Below, one piece after another: positions 1 through 6,205 of a stretch of DNA of 7,251 nucleotides. Location: assembly GCA_022360135.1 (NCBI GenBank), contig JAKSDM010000019.1:1-7251 (forward strand), in the 5' to 3' direction. The DNA comes from Pseudanabaenales cyanobacterium. Its GTDB lineage: Bacteria > Cyanobacteriota > Cyanobacteriia > Phormidesmidales > Phormidesmidaceae. The notes beneath the pieces were generated by a model. It had not been told where the DNA came from and did no database searches. It saw only the letters and a list, made by a program, of their open reading frames with translations. A program made the translations under genes and the position numbers. Position 1 is the stretch's first letter. Each line of letters opens with the position of its first letter.

Positions 1-219
1 GATATTGTCATGCCTAAATTGAATGGCTATGAACTCTGTCGCTGGGTGAAAAATAACCCAGCCACTGAGGATATTCCTGTGGTGATATGTTCCTCCAAAG
101 GAGAGGAGTTTGATCGCTACTGGGGTATGAAGCAAGGTGCCGACGCCTATATCGCTAAACCCTTCCATCCGACAGAAATGGTTGAAACGGTGAAACAGCT
201 GCTTCGCCGTCGGAATTAG
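1..219 (+). CDS. CheY-like single-domain response regulator, 3' part only
   Basis: This is the C-terminal 72 residues of a receiver domain; the 5' end lies before the window. The first visible codon is the Asp of a DIVMP motif, which in this family is the phospho-acceptor, so the missing part is the first two or so beta strands. The conserved Ser/Thr position (Ser31 of the fragment, in CSSKG) and the switch Lys (Lys53, in AKPF) are present, and the protein ends seven residues after the last helix (VKQLLRR). There is no output domain, so it should act by protein contact, as CheY does. The run SSKGEEFDRYWGMKQGADAY is typical of the PixH/PilH-like receivers that work with cyanobacterial pilus/phototaxis or PatA-type systems. 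That assignment is by resemblance and the exact partner is unknown. No CheW or MCP gene follows; the next gene is convergent. Confidence 0.9.
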   Translation, partial: DIVMPKLNGYELCRWVKNNPATEDIPVVICSSKGEEFDRYWGMKQGADAYIAKPFHPTEMVETVKQLLRRRN

Positions 220-328
220 AGGAGCTAGATGAAATTAATTGGGTTCACCTACTTAAGGTTTGCCTGCTGTTGACCTTTTTCATTTTTTTGAGCATACTGC
301 CAATTGCCTTGATACTCTTTGAGTTTCT

Positions 329-350
329 GGGGTCTGTTTCACCCCTTTTA
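329..350 (+). terminator. probable intrinsic terminator of the CheY-like gene
   Basis: GGGGT (329-333) and ACCCC (341-345) form a 5-bp GC-rich stem around a 7-base loop, followed directly by TTTTATT. The orientation fits termination of the plus-strand receiver gene about 110 bases past its stop, just before the convergent transferase gene ends. The stem is short, so the call is moderate. Read on the minus strand there is no following T tract, so it should not terminate the transferase transcript. The rest of 220-350 is AT-rich and holds nothing else I can support. Confidence 0.55.
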
Positions 351-1976
351 TTAAAATCCTAGAGCGCTGCCGTCACTGCGGGGATCACATCCGCCTGCCA
401 GTAAATGGGTTTCTGGATCAATCCGGATGATGTGGGCGTGTCCCATTTGTTCAGACCAATCGGGGGCGATGTGAACAATGTGCCCTCGTTGCCGCAGTTC
501 AGTTCGAATCTCTTTGCCAATGCGGCCTTCCAAGCTAAGACCACTGATGGATTCTCCCCAGGTTTGTCCCCATAGCCAACGGGGCCAGTCAATCGCAGTC
601 TGAGGATCAAACCCAAAGTCTAGTACACGGGTTAGTAGGGCTAACTGAGTTTGGGGCTGCCCTTCTCCCCCCATAGCGCCGAAAACTAGGTAGGGAAAGC
701 CCTGCCCATTCAAGACCAAGCCTGGAATCAGGGTGTGAAAGGTGCGTTTGCCGGGTTCGAGGCAATTAATGTGGTTAGCGTCAAGGGAAAAGAAACAGCC
801 TCGATTTTGTAGCATAAAGCCCATCTCTCTAGGTGCAATGCCTGAGCCATAGTCGAAATAGAGACTCTGGATCAGGGAAACCGCATTGCCTTCGCTATCA
901 ACACAGGCTGAGTAGGTGGTGTCGCCCCCTATGCTGACAGGTCGGTAGGGTTGCGCTTGGGTGAGGCTGAGGCCAGCCCGACGGCGATCGCTGTAAGCTT
1001 TCGAGATCAGTTCCGCCATCGGAATGTTGACAAAAGCCGGATCGGTAATCCAGCGATCGCGATCGGCAAACGCCAGTTTAGTGGCCTCCACAATCAGATG
1101 GTAATAGTCTGACGTGTTGTGGCCCATCTGCTGGAGGTCAAAGGGTTCGATCAGGTTGAGGATTTGCAACACAACCAAACCCTGGGTATTAGGCGGCAGC
1201 TCACAAACGGTGTAGCCTCGATATTGGGTGGTGATGGGCTCAACCCAATCGGAGCGATGGGCGGCAAAGTCTGCCGGGGTTAAAATGCCGCCAATTTCAG
1301 CCAGATAGGCGCAGATGTTCTTGGCAATCTCCCCTCTGTAGAAAACGGTTCGACCGTCAGTGGCGATCAATCTTAGAATCTGAGCCAGATCAGGATTCCT
1401 GATCGGCGCCCCGACTTTAGGCGTCTGGCCATGGGGTAGAAAGACCTGTTGGCAAGAAGGATACTGGTGCAATAGGTCGCGATCGCGCTGAGTCCAGCGA
1501 ACTTGGGAAGCCGAAACGGGATATCCCTGTTCCGCCAGATCAATTGCCGGCTGTAAAATTTCAGCCCAGGAGAGCCGCCCAAACTTTTCATGCGCTTCCG
1601 CCCAAGCATCCACTGCTCCAGGGACTGTAATGGCGGCTAAAGGCCCCCGTTGAGGAATTGTAGTCAAGTTGCGACGGTGGTAAAAATCGCGGCTTGCGGC
1701 TTGTGCCGATCGACCTGAGCCATTGAGGCCGTAAATCTGATGGCTTTGAGCATGATAGATCAGCCAGAAGGAATCTCCGCCGATCCCAGTCATATGGGGA
1801 TAGACCACCGAGAGGGCGGCGTTGGCGGCGATCGCGGCGTCAATGGCGTTACCCCCTTGCCGCAGTATGCTCAAACCTGCTTCTGAGGCCAGAGTATGAG
1901 GGCAAACTACCATCCCTCGCTGTCCTCTGGCGATCGGTCGAGTGGGATAGATCAAGCTAGCCGAGGCGATACCCAA
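351..1976 (-). CDS. ggt: gamma-glutamyltransferase (glutathione hydrolase family)
   Basis: This is an Ntn-hydrolase that cleaves or transfers the gamma-glutamyl group of glutathione and related compounds. It is made as a precursor that cuts itself before a Thr, which becomes the nucleophile. The expected Thr is Thr353 in GDTTYS, giving a large subunit of about 352 and a small subunit of about 189 residues. Other family signatures are GGNAIDAA (41-48), GIGGDSF (64-70), the substrate-binding NGSGR (85-89), YGSG (376-379), GAMGGEGQPQTQ (433-444) and the C-terminal DPRSDG (531-536). The GEGQPQ type of oxyanion region differs from the SPGG type of the E. coli enzyme. No signal peptide is evident, so a cytoplasmic location is likely. 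The start is uncertain: the frame opens after a TAA at 1992-1994, and the choices are TTG at 1976, TTG at 1955, or ATG at 1913. Conserved sequence (TRPIARGQRGM) lies before the ATG, favouring a TTG. The gene overlaps the upstream regulator and is probably co-transcribed and translationally coupled with it. Confidence 0.95.
   Translation of the reverse strand: MGIASASLIYPTRPIARGQRGMVVCPHTLASEAGLSILRQGGNAIDAAIAANAALSVVYPHMTGIGGDSFWLIYHAQSHQIYGLNGSGRSAQAASRDFYHRRNLTTIPQRGPLAAITVPGAVDAWAEAHEKFGRLSWAEILQPAIDLAEQGYPVSASQVRWTQRDRDLLHQYPSCQQVFLPHGQTPKVGAPIRNPDLAQILRLIATDGRTVFYRGEIAKNICAYLAEIGGILTPADFAAHRSDWVEPITTQYRGYTVCELPPNTQGLVVLQILNLIEPFDLQQMGHNTSDYYHLIVEATKLAFADRDRWITDPAFVNIPMAELISKAYSDRRRAGLSLTQAQPYRPVSIGGDTTYSACVDSEGNAVSLIQSLYFDYGSGIAPREMGFMLQNRGCFFSLDANHINCLEPGKRTFHTLIPGLVLNGQGFPYLVFGAMGGEGQPQTQLALLTRVLDFGFDPQTAIDWPRWLWGQTWGESISGLSLEGRIGKEIRTELRQRGHIVHIAPDWSEQMGHAHIIRIDPETHLLAGGCDPRSDGSALGF
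984..1835. repeat. cluster of HIP1 octamers (GCGATCGC)
   Basis: Four exact GCGATCGC palindromes lie inside the gamma-glutamyltransferase gene at 984-991, 1053-1060, 1479-1486 and 1828-1835. Two more lie at 3867-3874 (leuS) and 5734-5741 (cyclotransferase-like gene). The octamer is over-represented in many cyanobacterial genomes. Its main use here is to indicate the source organism; all copies are within coding sequence. Confidence 0.9.
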
Positions 1977-2715
1977 ACCCTCGCACGGTTTTTAAGTATT
2001 CAGGATTGCTGGGATCATTCTCTAGCTTTTCTCGAATCCAGCGGATATGCACATCCACCGTTTTGTTATCCCCCATAAAATCATGACCCCAAACCTGATC
2101 AATAATTTGATCGCGGGACCACACCCGTCGAGGCTGACTCATAAAAAGTTCTAAGATGCGAAATTCCTTGGGTGAAAAGCTGATCTCTTTCTTTCCGAGA
2201 AAGACCCGACACTCCTTGGGATGCAAGGTGATATCTTTGAATTTCAATACTGGATTAGCGTCTGGTTGGGAACTGCCTCGATGACGACGTAACAGCGCCC
2301 GACATCGAGCGATCAATTCTCGCATCCCAAAAGGCTTAGTGAGGTAATCATCCGCTCCCACCTCTAACCCCACAACCCGATCGATTTCCGTCCCCTTAGC
2401 ACTGACAATTAAAATGGGCGTATCAATCCCCTGATAGCGCAGTAAACGACATAAATCCAAACCGTTCATACCGGGCAACATCAGGTCTAAGATGACTAAG
2501 TCGATATCTGGATTTTGATTCTGAGGATTACCCACAGGCCCCACAAACATTTCTAAAGCAGTCAGTCCGTCCTCCGCTAGTAAAATTTCAAACCCCTCTT
2601 CTGCCAGGGACAGAGAAATGGTTTCTCGAATTAACTCTTCATCTTCGACAATTAATACTCGTCCCAGCTTTACTCTTAGATTCGACTGAAGTTGAGTTAA
2701 TTCTAGAGATGACAT
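1957..2715 (-). CDS. OmpR/PhoB-family response regulator, SphR/NblR-like
   Basis: This is a two-component transcription factor of 252 residues, full length for the family. The receiver domain (about 19-145) has the acidic pocket Glu24-Asp25-Glu26, phospho-acceptor Asp77 in LDLMLPG, Ser105 in VSAKG, and switch Lys127 in LTKPFG. The C-terminal winged helix (about 155-250) has the SPKEFRILELFM helix, the recognition-helix region NKTVDVHIRWIREKL, and the wing motif TVRGFGYRLG. The first 18 residues are a variable extension. The combination GADDYLTKPFGMRELIARCRALLRR with SPKEFR is what I associate with cyanobacterial SphR (phosphate) and NblR-like regulators. No histidine kinase gene is adjacent, so the choice is open. 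The ATG start at 2715 is well supported by AAGGAG five bases upstream. The gene runs into ggt, suggesting the regulator is made with it. Confidence 0.95.
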   Translation of the reverse strand: MSSLELTQLQSNLRVKLGRVLIVEDEELIRETISLSLAEEGFEILLAEDGLTALEMFVGPVGNPQNQNPDIDLVILDLMLPGMNGLDLCRLLRYQGIDTPILIVSAKGTEIDRVVGLEVGADDYLTKPFGMRELIARCRALLRRHRGSSQPDANPVLKFKDITLHPKECRVFLGKKEISFSPKEFRILELFMSQPRRVWSRDQIIDQVWGHDFMGDNKTVDVHIRWIREKLENDPSNPEYLKTVRGFGYRLG

Positions 2716-2720
2716 AACAG

Positions 2721-2726
2721 CTCCTT
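2721..2726 (-). promoter_or_regulatory. ribosome binding site of the response regulator
   Basis: On the minus strand AAGGAG lies five bases before the ATG at 2715, a strong Shine-Dalgarno match that fixes this start. Further upstream a TATAAC (2745-2750) could be a -10 element. No convincing -35 accompanies it, so I do not call a promoter there. Confidence 0.75.
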
Positions 2727-2850
2727 AGAGCTACAGGCTCAATGGTTATAGGCAAATTTTAACAGGCCGAGGGGGAGGGTAGAGTCCATAAAGAGCATAA
2801 AAAGGAACTAGTAGCGGAAAAAAGTCACAAATTTCGCTTTAATTTGGGAT

Positions 2851-2890
2851 GTCATTGGTCATTGGTATCAGTGACTAATGACTCAATGAT
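2851..2890. repeat. heptad-type repeat forming an inverted repeat
   Basis: Two TCATTGG heptads (2852-2865) are followed after a short gap by two TGACTMA heptads (2872-2885) and ATGATCA. The copies are in opposite orientation: 2851-2861 and 2872-2882 can pair over 11 bp with one G-T position and a 10-base loop. Short heptad repeats of the CATTGGT/CATTAGT kind are common between genes in filamentous and other cyanobacteria. The element lies in the 242-bp gap between leuS and the regulator. It has no T tract on the minus strand, so it is not a standard terminator for leuS. Confidence 0.7.
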
Positions 2891-2934
2891 CAATAAACAA
2901 CCCAAGAATTCCGCCTAAGTTAATTACCCCAAAT

Positions 2935-2953
2935 AGGTTAAGAGTGAATTAAG
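2935..2953 (-). promoter_or_regulatory. Pho-box-like double repeat downstream of leuS, upstream of the regulator
   Basis: The minus strand reads CTTAATTC, three bases, then CTTAACCT. The second copy equals the cyanobacterial Pho-box half-site and the first matches it at five of eight positions; the 8+3+8 spacing is that of SphR/PhoB sites. It begins five bases after the leuS stop and lies about 220 bp before the regulator ATG. If functional, it would control a promoter for the regulator-ggt unit. The distance to the only -10-like element near the gene (2745-2750) is too long for direct activation, so another start site would be needed. Confidence 0.35.
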
Positions 2954-2957
2954 AGAC

Positions 2958-5546
2958 TCATTCGCTGATCACAAAATTGACCAGCTTTTTGGGAACGACA
3001 ATGACCTTCTTAATGGTCTTGCCACTGAGATACCGTTGGCCGACTTCGGATGCTTTGGCGTATTGCTCCAGCGCCGCTTTGTCAGCGTCCGCCGGCGCCT
3101 GAATGGCGCCTCGGGTCTTACCCATAATTTGAATCACCAAGGTAATTTCATCCACCGCCAGGGCGGCTGGATCAAGCTTGGGCCAAGGCTGCTGATGCAC
3201 TGACTCTGAATCTCCCAGACGACGCCAAAGCTCCTCAGCAATGTGGGGTGCAAACGGCGCCAGTAGCAACACCAGGGTCTGTACGCCTTCGGCGTAAACC
3301 GGAGAGTCTTTGCAGTCAGCGGCGTCGTTAAGGGCGTTACTGAGCTTCATCAGTTCCGCAATTGCCGTATTGAACTGATAATCTCCCTCAATGTCCGCTG
3401 AAATTTCCTTAATCGCCGTATGCACCGCTCGCCGCAGATCTTTCTCTGGCTTCGGCAGCGGAGCGCCTGGCTGCTCTGCGTCAACCCCTCTCTCCTGCGC
3501 CAGGAACCCCATCACCAAACGCCACACTCGATTGAGGAAACGGAACTGTCCTTCAACATCAGCCTCATCCCATTCGAGGTCCTTCTCGGGGGGCGCTTTG
3601 AACAGGATAAACATGCGAGCGGTATCGGCGCCGTACTTAGCCAACACCGCTTCAGGGTTAACCCCATTCCCTTTCGACTTTGACATCGTAGCGTAGAGCG
3701 CCTGCAAGGGTTCGCCCGTTTCTGGATCGCAGGGGTTAGTCGGATCAACCTGGTTTGAAGGAACCCATTTGTCCTTCCCTGCCTTATGGGGATTCATATA
3801 GGTCAAACCCTGCACCATCCCCTGAGTTAAGAGTCGCTGGAAGGGTTCATCAAAATTGAGCAGGCCGCGATCGCGCAAAACCTTCGTGAAGAACCGAGAG
3901 TAAAGCAGATGCAAAATGGCGTGCTCAATCCCGCCAATATACTGATCCACCGGCATCCAGTCATTCACCCTGGCGGGGTCAAACGCCTGATTGCTGTTGT
4001 TCGCATCGGTAAAGCGCAGGAAATACCAGGAAGAATCAATAAAGGTGTCCATTGTGTCTGTCTCCCGCTTGGCGGGGGCGCCGCAATCAGGGCAGGGGAC
4101 ATTCAACCAGGTCTCCAATTTAGCCAAGGGAGAAGGCCCTCGCCCAGAGAACTCCACCTGCTCCGGCAGCAGCACGGGCAAATCTTCGACCGGAACGGGT
4201 AAGATTCCACAGCCAGGACAGTGAATCACTGGAATCGGCGCCCCCCAGTAGCGCTGACGAGAAATCAACCAATCCCGTAGGCGATAGTTCACCTGTCCCT
4301 GACCGATGCCTTCCGCTTCCAAATATTCAATTACTTTTTGCTTGGCTTCAGGAACCTTCAGTCCATCTAATGGACCCGAGTGGTAGAGTACACCCGCCGT
4401 ATTGTCGCTATAAGCAGCCGTCAAGGGTTGAGCCGCATCAGCGGACTGCTCAGGCGCAAACACCACCTGAACAATATCCAACCCATAGGTCTGAGCAAAC
4501 TCGAAGTCCCGCTGGTCGTGGGCGGGCACCGCCATAATCGCCCCTGTGCCGTAATCCATCAGGACATAGTCGGCAATCCAAATGGGGATCGCTTGGCGAT
4601 TAACTGGATTATGCGCATAGCTGCCAGTAAAGACGCCGGTTTTAGCCCGGTCCTCAGCTGTCCGTTCCAGCTCACTTTTAGCGGCGGCGGCAGTTTGGTA
4701 AGCCTGCACCGTGTCTGCTTGGGCTGGCGTGGTTAGCTTCAGAACCAGCGGATGTTCCGGCGACAACACCATAAACGTAGCCCCCCACAGCGTATCGGGG
4801 CGGGTGGTAAAGATCGGAATGGGCTCCCCGGCGGCGGTTTGGAAATTGACCCGCGCTCCAGTCGATTTGCCAATCCAGTTAGCCTGCATTAGCTTCACTC
4901 GCTCAGGCCAACCCGGCAGCTTATCTAAGTCATTCAATAACTGTTCGGCATAGTCGGTAATCTTGAGAAACCACTGCTTCAGCAGTTTGCGCTCCACCTT
5001 CGCCCCAGAACGCCAAGAGCGGCCGTCATTGTCCACCTGCTCATTCGCCAATACCGTTTGGTCAATCGGATCCCAGTTAACCGCCGCCTCTTGCTGGTAA
5101 GCCAATCCGGCCTTTAAAAACTCCAGAAAAATCCACTGGGTCCAACGGTAGTAGTCAGGCGAACAGGTGGCGACTTCTCGACTCCAGTCGTAGGAGAACC
5201 CCAATCGCTTAAGTTGGGACTGCATTTGGTCAATGTTCTGGTAAGTCCATTTGGCCGGCGGAACCCCCCGGTCAATCGCGGCATTTTCCGCTGGCAGGCC
5301 GAAGGCGTCCCACCCCATTGGATGCAGAACTCGGAACCCCTGCATCCGACGCACCCGGGCAATCACATCCGTAATCGTATAGTTTCGCACATGGCCCATG
5401 TGCAAATTGCCTGACGGATAGGGAAACATCGACAGGGCATAGAATTTAGGTTTGTCAGTCCTATCCACGGTCTGATCTAAACCGTGATCCGCCCATACCT
5501 GTTGCCACTTTTCCTCGATCGCGGCGGCGTCATATTGGGACTCCAT
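2958..5546 (-). CDS. leuS: leucyl-tRNA synthetase
   Basis: This class Ia aminoacyl-tRNA synthetase charges tRNA-Leu with leucine in the cytoplasm. At 862 residues it is full length for the bacterial type. The Rossmann catalytic core has the HIGH-type signature HMGH (49-52) after FPYPSGN, and the KMSKS-type loop MSKSKGN (621-627). The CP1 editing domain (roughly 225-420) has the threonine-rich FTTRPDTLWG (246-255) and the conserved GTGAIMAVPAHDQRDFEF region (333-350), so hydrolysis of mischarged tRNA should be intact. Two CxxC pairs (443-446 and 485-488) flank the zinc-binding insert. The anticodon-binding helical domain follows, and a C-terminal tail domain ends in KKVIVVPKKLVNFVI. The ATG start at 5546 has AGGAG (5555-5559) eight bases upstream. 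The gene seems to be its own unit, divergent from the cyclotransferase-like gene. No frameshift or missing motif is seen. Confidence 0.99.
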   Translation of the reverse strand: MESQYDAAAIEEKWQQVWADHGLDQTVDRTDKPKFYALSMFPYPSGNLHMGHVRNYTITDVIARVRRMQGFRVLHPMGWDAFGLPAENAAIDRGVPPAKWTYQNIDQMQSQLKRLGFSYDWSREVATCSPDYYRWTQWIFLEFLKAGLAYQQEAAVNWDPIDQTVLANEQVDNDGRSWRSGAKVERKLLKQWFLKITDYAEQLLNDLDKLPGWPERVKLMQANWIGKSTGARVNFQTAAGEPIPIFTTRPDTLWGATFMVLSPEHPLVLKLTTPAQADTVQAYQTAAAAKSELERTAEDRAKTGVFTGSYAHNPVNRQAIPIWIADYVLMDYGTGAIMAVPAHDQRDFEFAQTYGLDIVQVVFAPEQSADAAQPLTAAYSDNTAGVLYHSGPLDGLKVPEAKQKVIEYLEAEGIGQGQVNYRLRDWLISRQRYWGAPIPVIHCPGCGILPVPVEDLPVLLPEQVEFSGRGPSPLAKLETWLNVPCPDCGAPAKRETDTMDTFIDSSWYFLRFTDANNSNQAFDPARVNDWMPVDQYIGGIEHAILHLLYSRFFTKVLRDRGLLNFDEPFQRLLTQGMVQGLTYMNPHKAGKDKWVPSNQVDPTNPCDPETGEPLQALYATMSKSKGNGVNPEAVLAKYGADTARMFILFKAPPEKDLEWDEADVEGQFRFLNRVWRLVMGFLAQERGVDAEQPGAPLPKPEKDLRRAVHTAIKEISADIEGDYQFNTAIAELMKLSNALNDAADCKDSPVYAEGVQTLVLLLAPFAPHIAEELWRRLGDSESVHQQPWPKLDPAALAVDEITLVIQIMGKTRGAIQAPADADKAALEQYAKASEVGQRYLSGKTIKKVIVVPKKLVNFVISE

Positions 5547-5554
5547 GCCCAGTA

Positions 5555-5559
5555 CTCCT
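5555..5559 (-). promoter_or_regulatory. ribosome binding site of leuS
   Basis: AGGAG on the minus strand stands eight bases ahead of the leuS ATG. It lies between the start codon and the tandem repeat at 5562-5585, so that repeat is in the leuS leader or promoter. Confidence 0.7.
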
Positions 5560-5561
5560 AC

Positions 5562-5585
5562 TTATGGTGCAAATTATGGTGCAAA
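5562..5585. repeat. perfect 12-bp tandem repeat, two copies, in the leuS upstream region
   Basis: TTATGGTGCAAA occurs twice head to tail with no mismatch (5562-5573 and 5574-5585). On the leuS strand it reads TTTGCACCATAA twice, and each copy includes a -10-like CATAA. It fills much of the 85-bp region between the divergent leuS and cyclotransferase-like genes, so it could be a binding site for a regulator, a doubled promoter element, or replication slippage. Nothing in the sequence decides between these. Confidence 0.8.
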
Positions 5586-5620
5586 CTATTTACATAATTC
5601 TAGAGGGTGATTCGGAGATC

Positions 5621-5634
5621 AGGAGCCAGTTATC
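5621..5634 (+). promoter_or_regulatory. ribosome binding site and putative ATC start of the cyclotransferase-like gene
   Basis: AGGAG at 5621-5625 is followed after six bases by ATC (5632-5634), seven codons before the conserved VFVYGS motif. There is no ATG, GTG or TTG in this frame between the stop at 5608-5610 and that motif. The Shine-Dalgarno position therefore points to ATC as the most likely, though rare, initiation codon. Confidence 0.5.
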
Positions 5635-6045
5635 CAGTCATCACTATTAAAAGTATTTGTCTACGGCTCCCTGAAGCCGGGTGAGCTGTATTTCCAGGAA
5701 TACTGCGCTCCCCATGTGGCGAGGGTGATGCCGGCGATCGCTCAGGGCTGTCTGTATGATCTACCCTTGGGTTATCCCGCCATGACCCCAGGGGAGGGAT
5801 GGGTGTCAGGATTTCTTCTCCATTTCTCAAACGCCAACGTCCTACAGTCACTGGATGAACTGGAAGGATACCAACTGGAGCGGCCGCCTACCGAAAATGA
5901 GTATCAGCGGCGAGAACTGTTAATTTTTACCCCCAAGCGCCAACCCCTCGGGTTGGCTTGGGGGTATCTGATGGACCCCAGTTTAGTTCATCGTCTCAAG
6001 GGAACCTTACTGCCTAGCGGTCAATGGTCTGGGAGACCCACTTAG
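5632..6045 (+). CDS. gamma-glutamylcyclotransferase-like (AIG2-like) protein
   Basis: This family folds as a small barrel and releases 5-oxoproline from gamma-glutamyl amines or amino acids. Counting ATC as residue 1, the protein has 137 residues, normal for the family. The substrate-cavity signature VFVYGSLKPGE is at 8-18 and GCLYDLPLGYPAM at 39-51. LDELEGY at 74-80 contains Glu78, which aligns with the catalytic Glu of relatives, and YQRREL follows. The first clear start codon in frame is GTG at 5716, but starting there would delete the YGS motif, so the gene almost certainly begins upstream. The start may be the ATC at 5632 (AGGAG six bases before), or the gene may have lost its ATG and be decaying. 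The body has no stop or frameshift. It is divergent from leuS. Substrate specificity cannot be read from the sequence; a general cyclotransferase fold protein is the safe call. Confidence 0.85.
   Translation: MQSSLLKVFVYGSLKPGELYFQEYCAPHVARVMPAIAQGCLYDLPLGYPAMTPGEGWVSGFLLHFSNANVLQSLDELEGYQLERPPTENEYQRRELLIFTPKRQPLGLAWGYLMDPSLVHRLKGTLLPSGQWSGRPT
5930..5964. repeat. long GC-rich inverted repeat inside the cyclotransferase-like gene
   Basis: CCCCCAA (5930-5936) pairs with TTGGGGG (5958-5964), and GCCAACCC (5939-5946) with GGGTTGGC (5950-5957). A two-base bulge (5937-5938) and a three-base loop complete a 15-bp near-perfect hairpin. It encodes residues around TPKRQPLGLAWGY, and the reading frame stays open. 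A T-rich run lies before, not after, the stem on the plus strand, and the minus strand has an A-rich tail, so it is not an intrinsic terminator in either direction. Confidence 0.8.
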
Positions 6046-6131
6046 GATCCAGGATTGAATCGCCTTACCCAGGCTATTGGAACGATCTCGCAGTTAGGAG
6101 TCGGTAGTCAGTCTCCATCTGGGATAAGGAA

Positions 6132-6159
6132 TTGATCGGAAGGAAAATGTAGATAAACT
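6132..6159 (+). promoter_or_regulatory. possible sigma70-type promoter ahead of the TIR gene
   Basis: TTGATC (6132-6137) and TAAACT (6154-6159) are 16 bases apart, each matching four of six consensus positions. Transcription from here would give a leader of about 125 bases containing the TTAACC repeats at 6173-6191. In that case those repeats would lie downstream of the start and act as an operator, if at all. The match is weak. Confidence 0.25.
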
Positions 6160-6172
6160 AGGCTACTCTCCC

Positions 6173-6191
6173 GGTTAATATGTGGTTAATA
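6173..6191 (-). promoter_or_regulatory. Pho-box-like direct repeat upstream of the TIR gene
   Basis: The minus strand reads TATTAACC, ACA, TATTAACC: two identical 8-mers spaced by three bases, so TTAACC recurs with an 11-bp period. That is the arrangement of SphR/PhoB operators in cyanobacteria (CTTAACCT type). It lies 99 bp before the TIR start codon in an otherwise gene-free 245-bp region. No third copy is seen on either side. The half-site differs from the classical one at the outer bases, so binding by another OmpR-type regulator is equally possible. Confidence 0.4.
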
Positions 6192-6205
6192 CTGATGTGG
6201 ATGTT

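Noticed and set aside
229..273. ATG at 229 with a GGAG eight bases upstream, 14 codons
   Set aside because: It is very short and without recognisable content; the GGAG lies just past the receiver gene stop and may be chance.
186..362. Open frame in frame 3 translating to an acidic stretch then a hydrophobic segment, with a possible TTG start at 270 (30 residues)
   Set aside because: There is no ATG or GTG start, the T-rich bases that give the hydrophobic residues include a probable terminator, and the end overlaps the convergent ggt. It is more likely an artefact of base composition.
3391..4953. Several plus-strand open frames across leuS
   Set aside because: They lie antisense to the well-supported leucyl-tRNA synthetase, have no domain content, and reflect codon bias of the opposite strand.
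6027..6040. GGTCT-GGG-AGACC hairpin at the end of the cyclotransferase-like gene
   Set aside because: It is only 5 bp with a 3-base loop, lies before the stop codon, and has no following T tract, so it is not a terminator.
5716..6045. Cyclotransferase-like gene starting at GTG 5716
   Set aside because: This would remove the VFVYGSLKPGE motif that is encoded in frame just upstream and is needed for the fold and substrate cavity.
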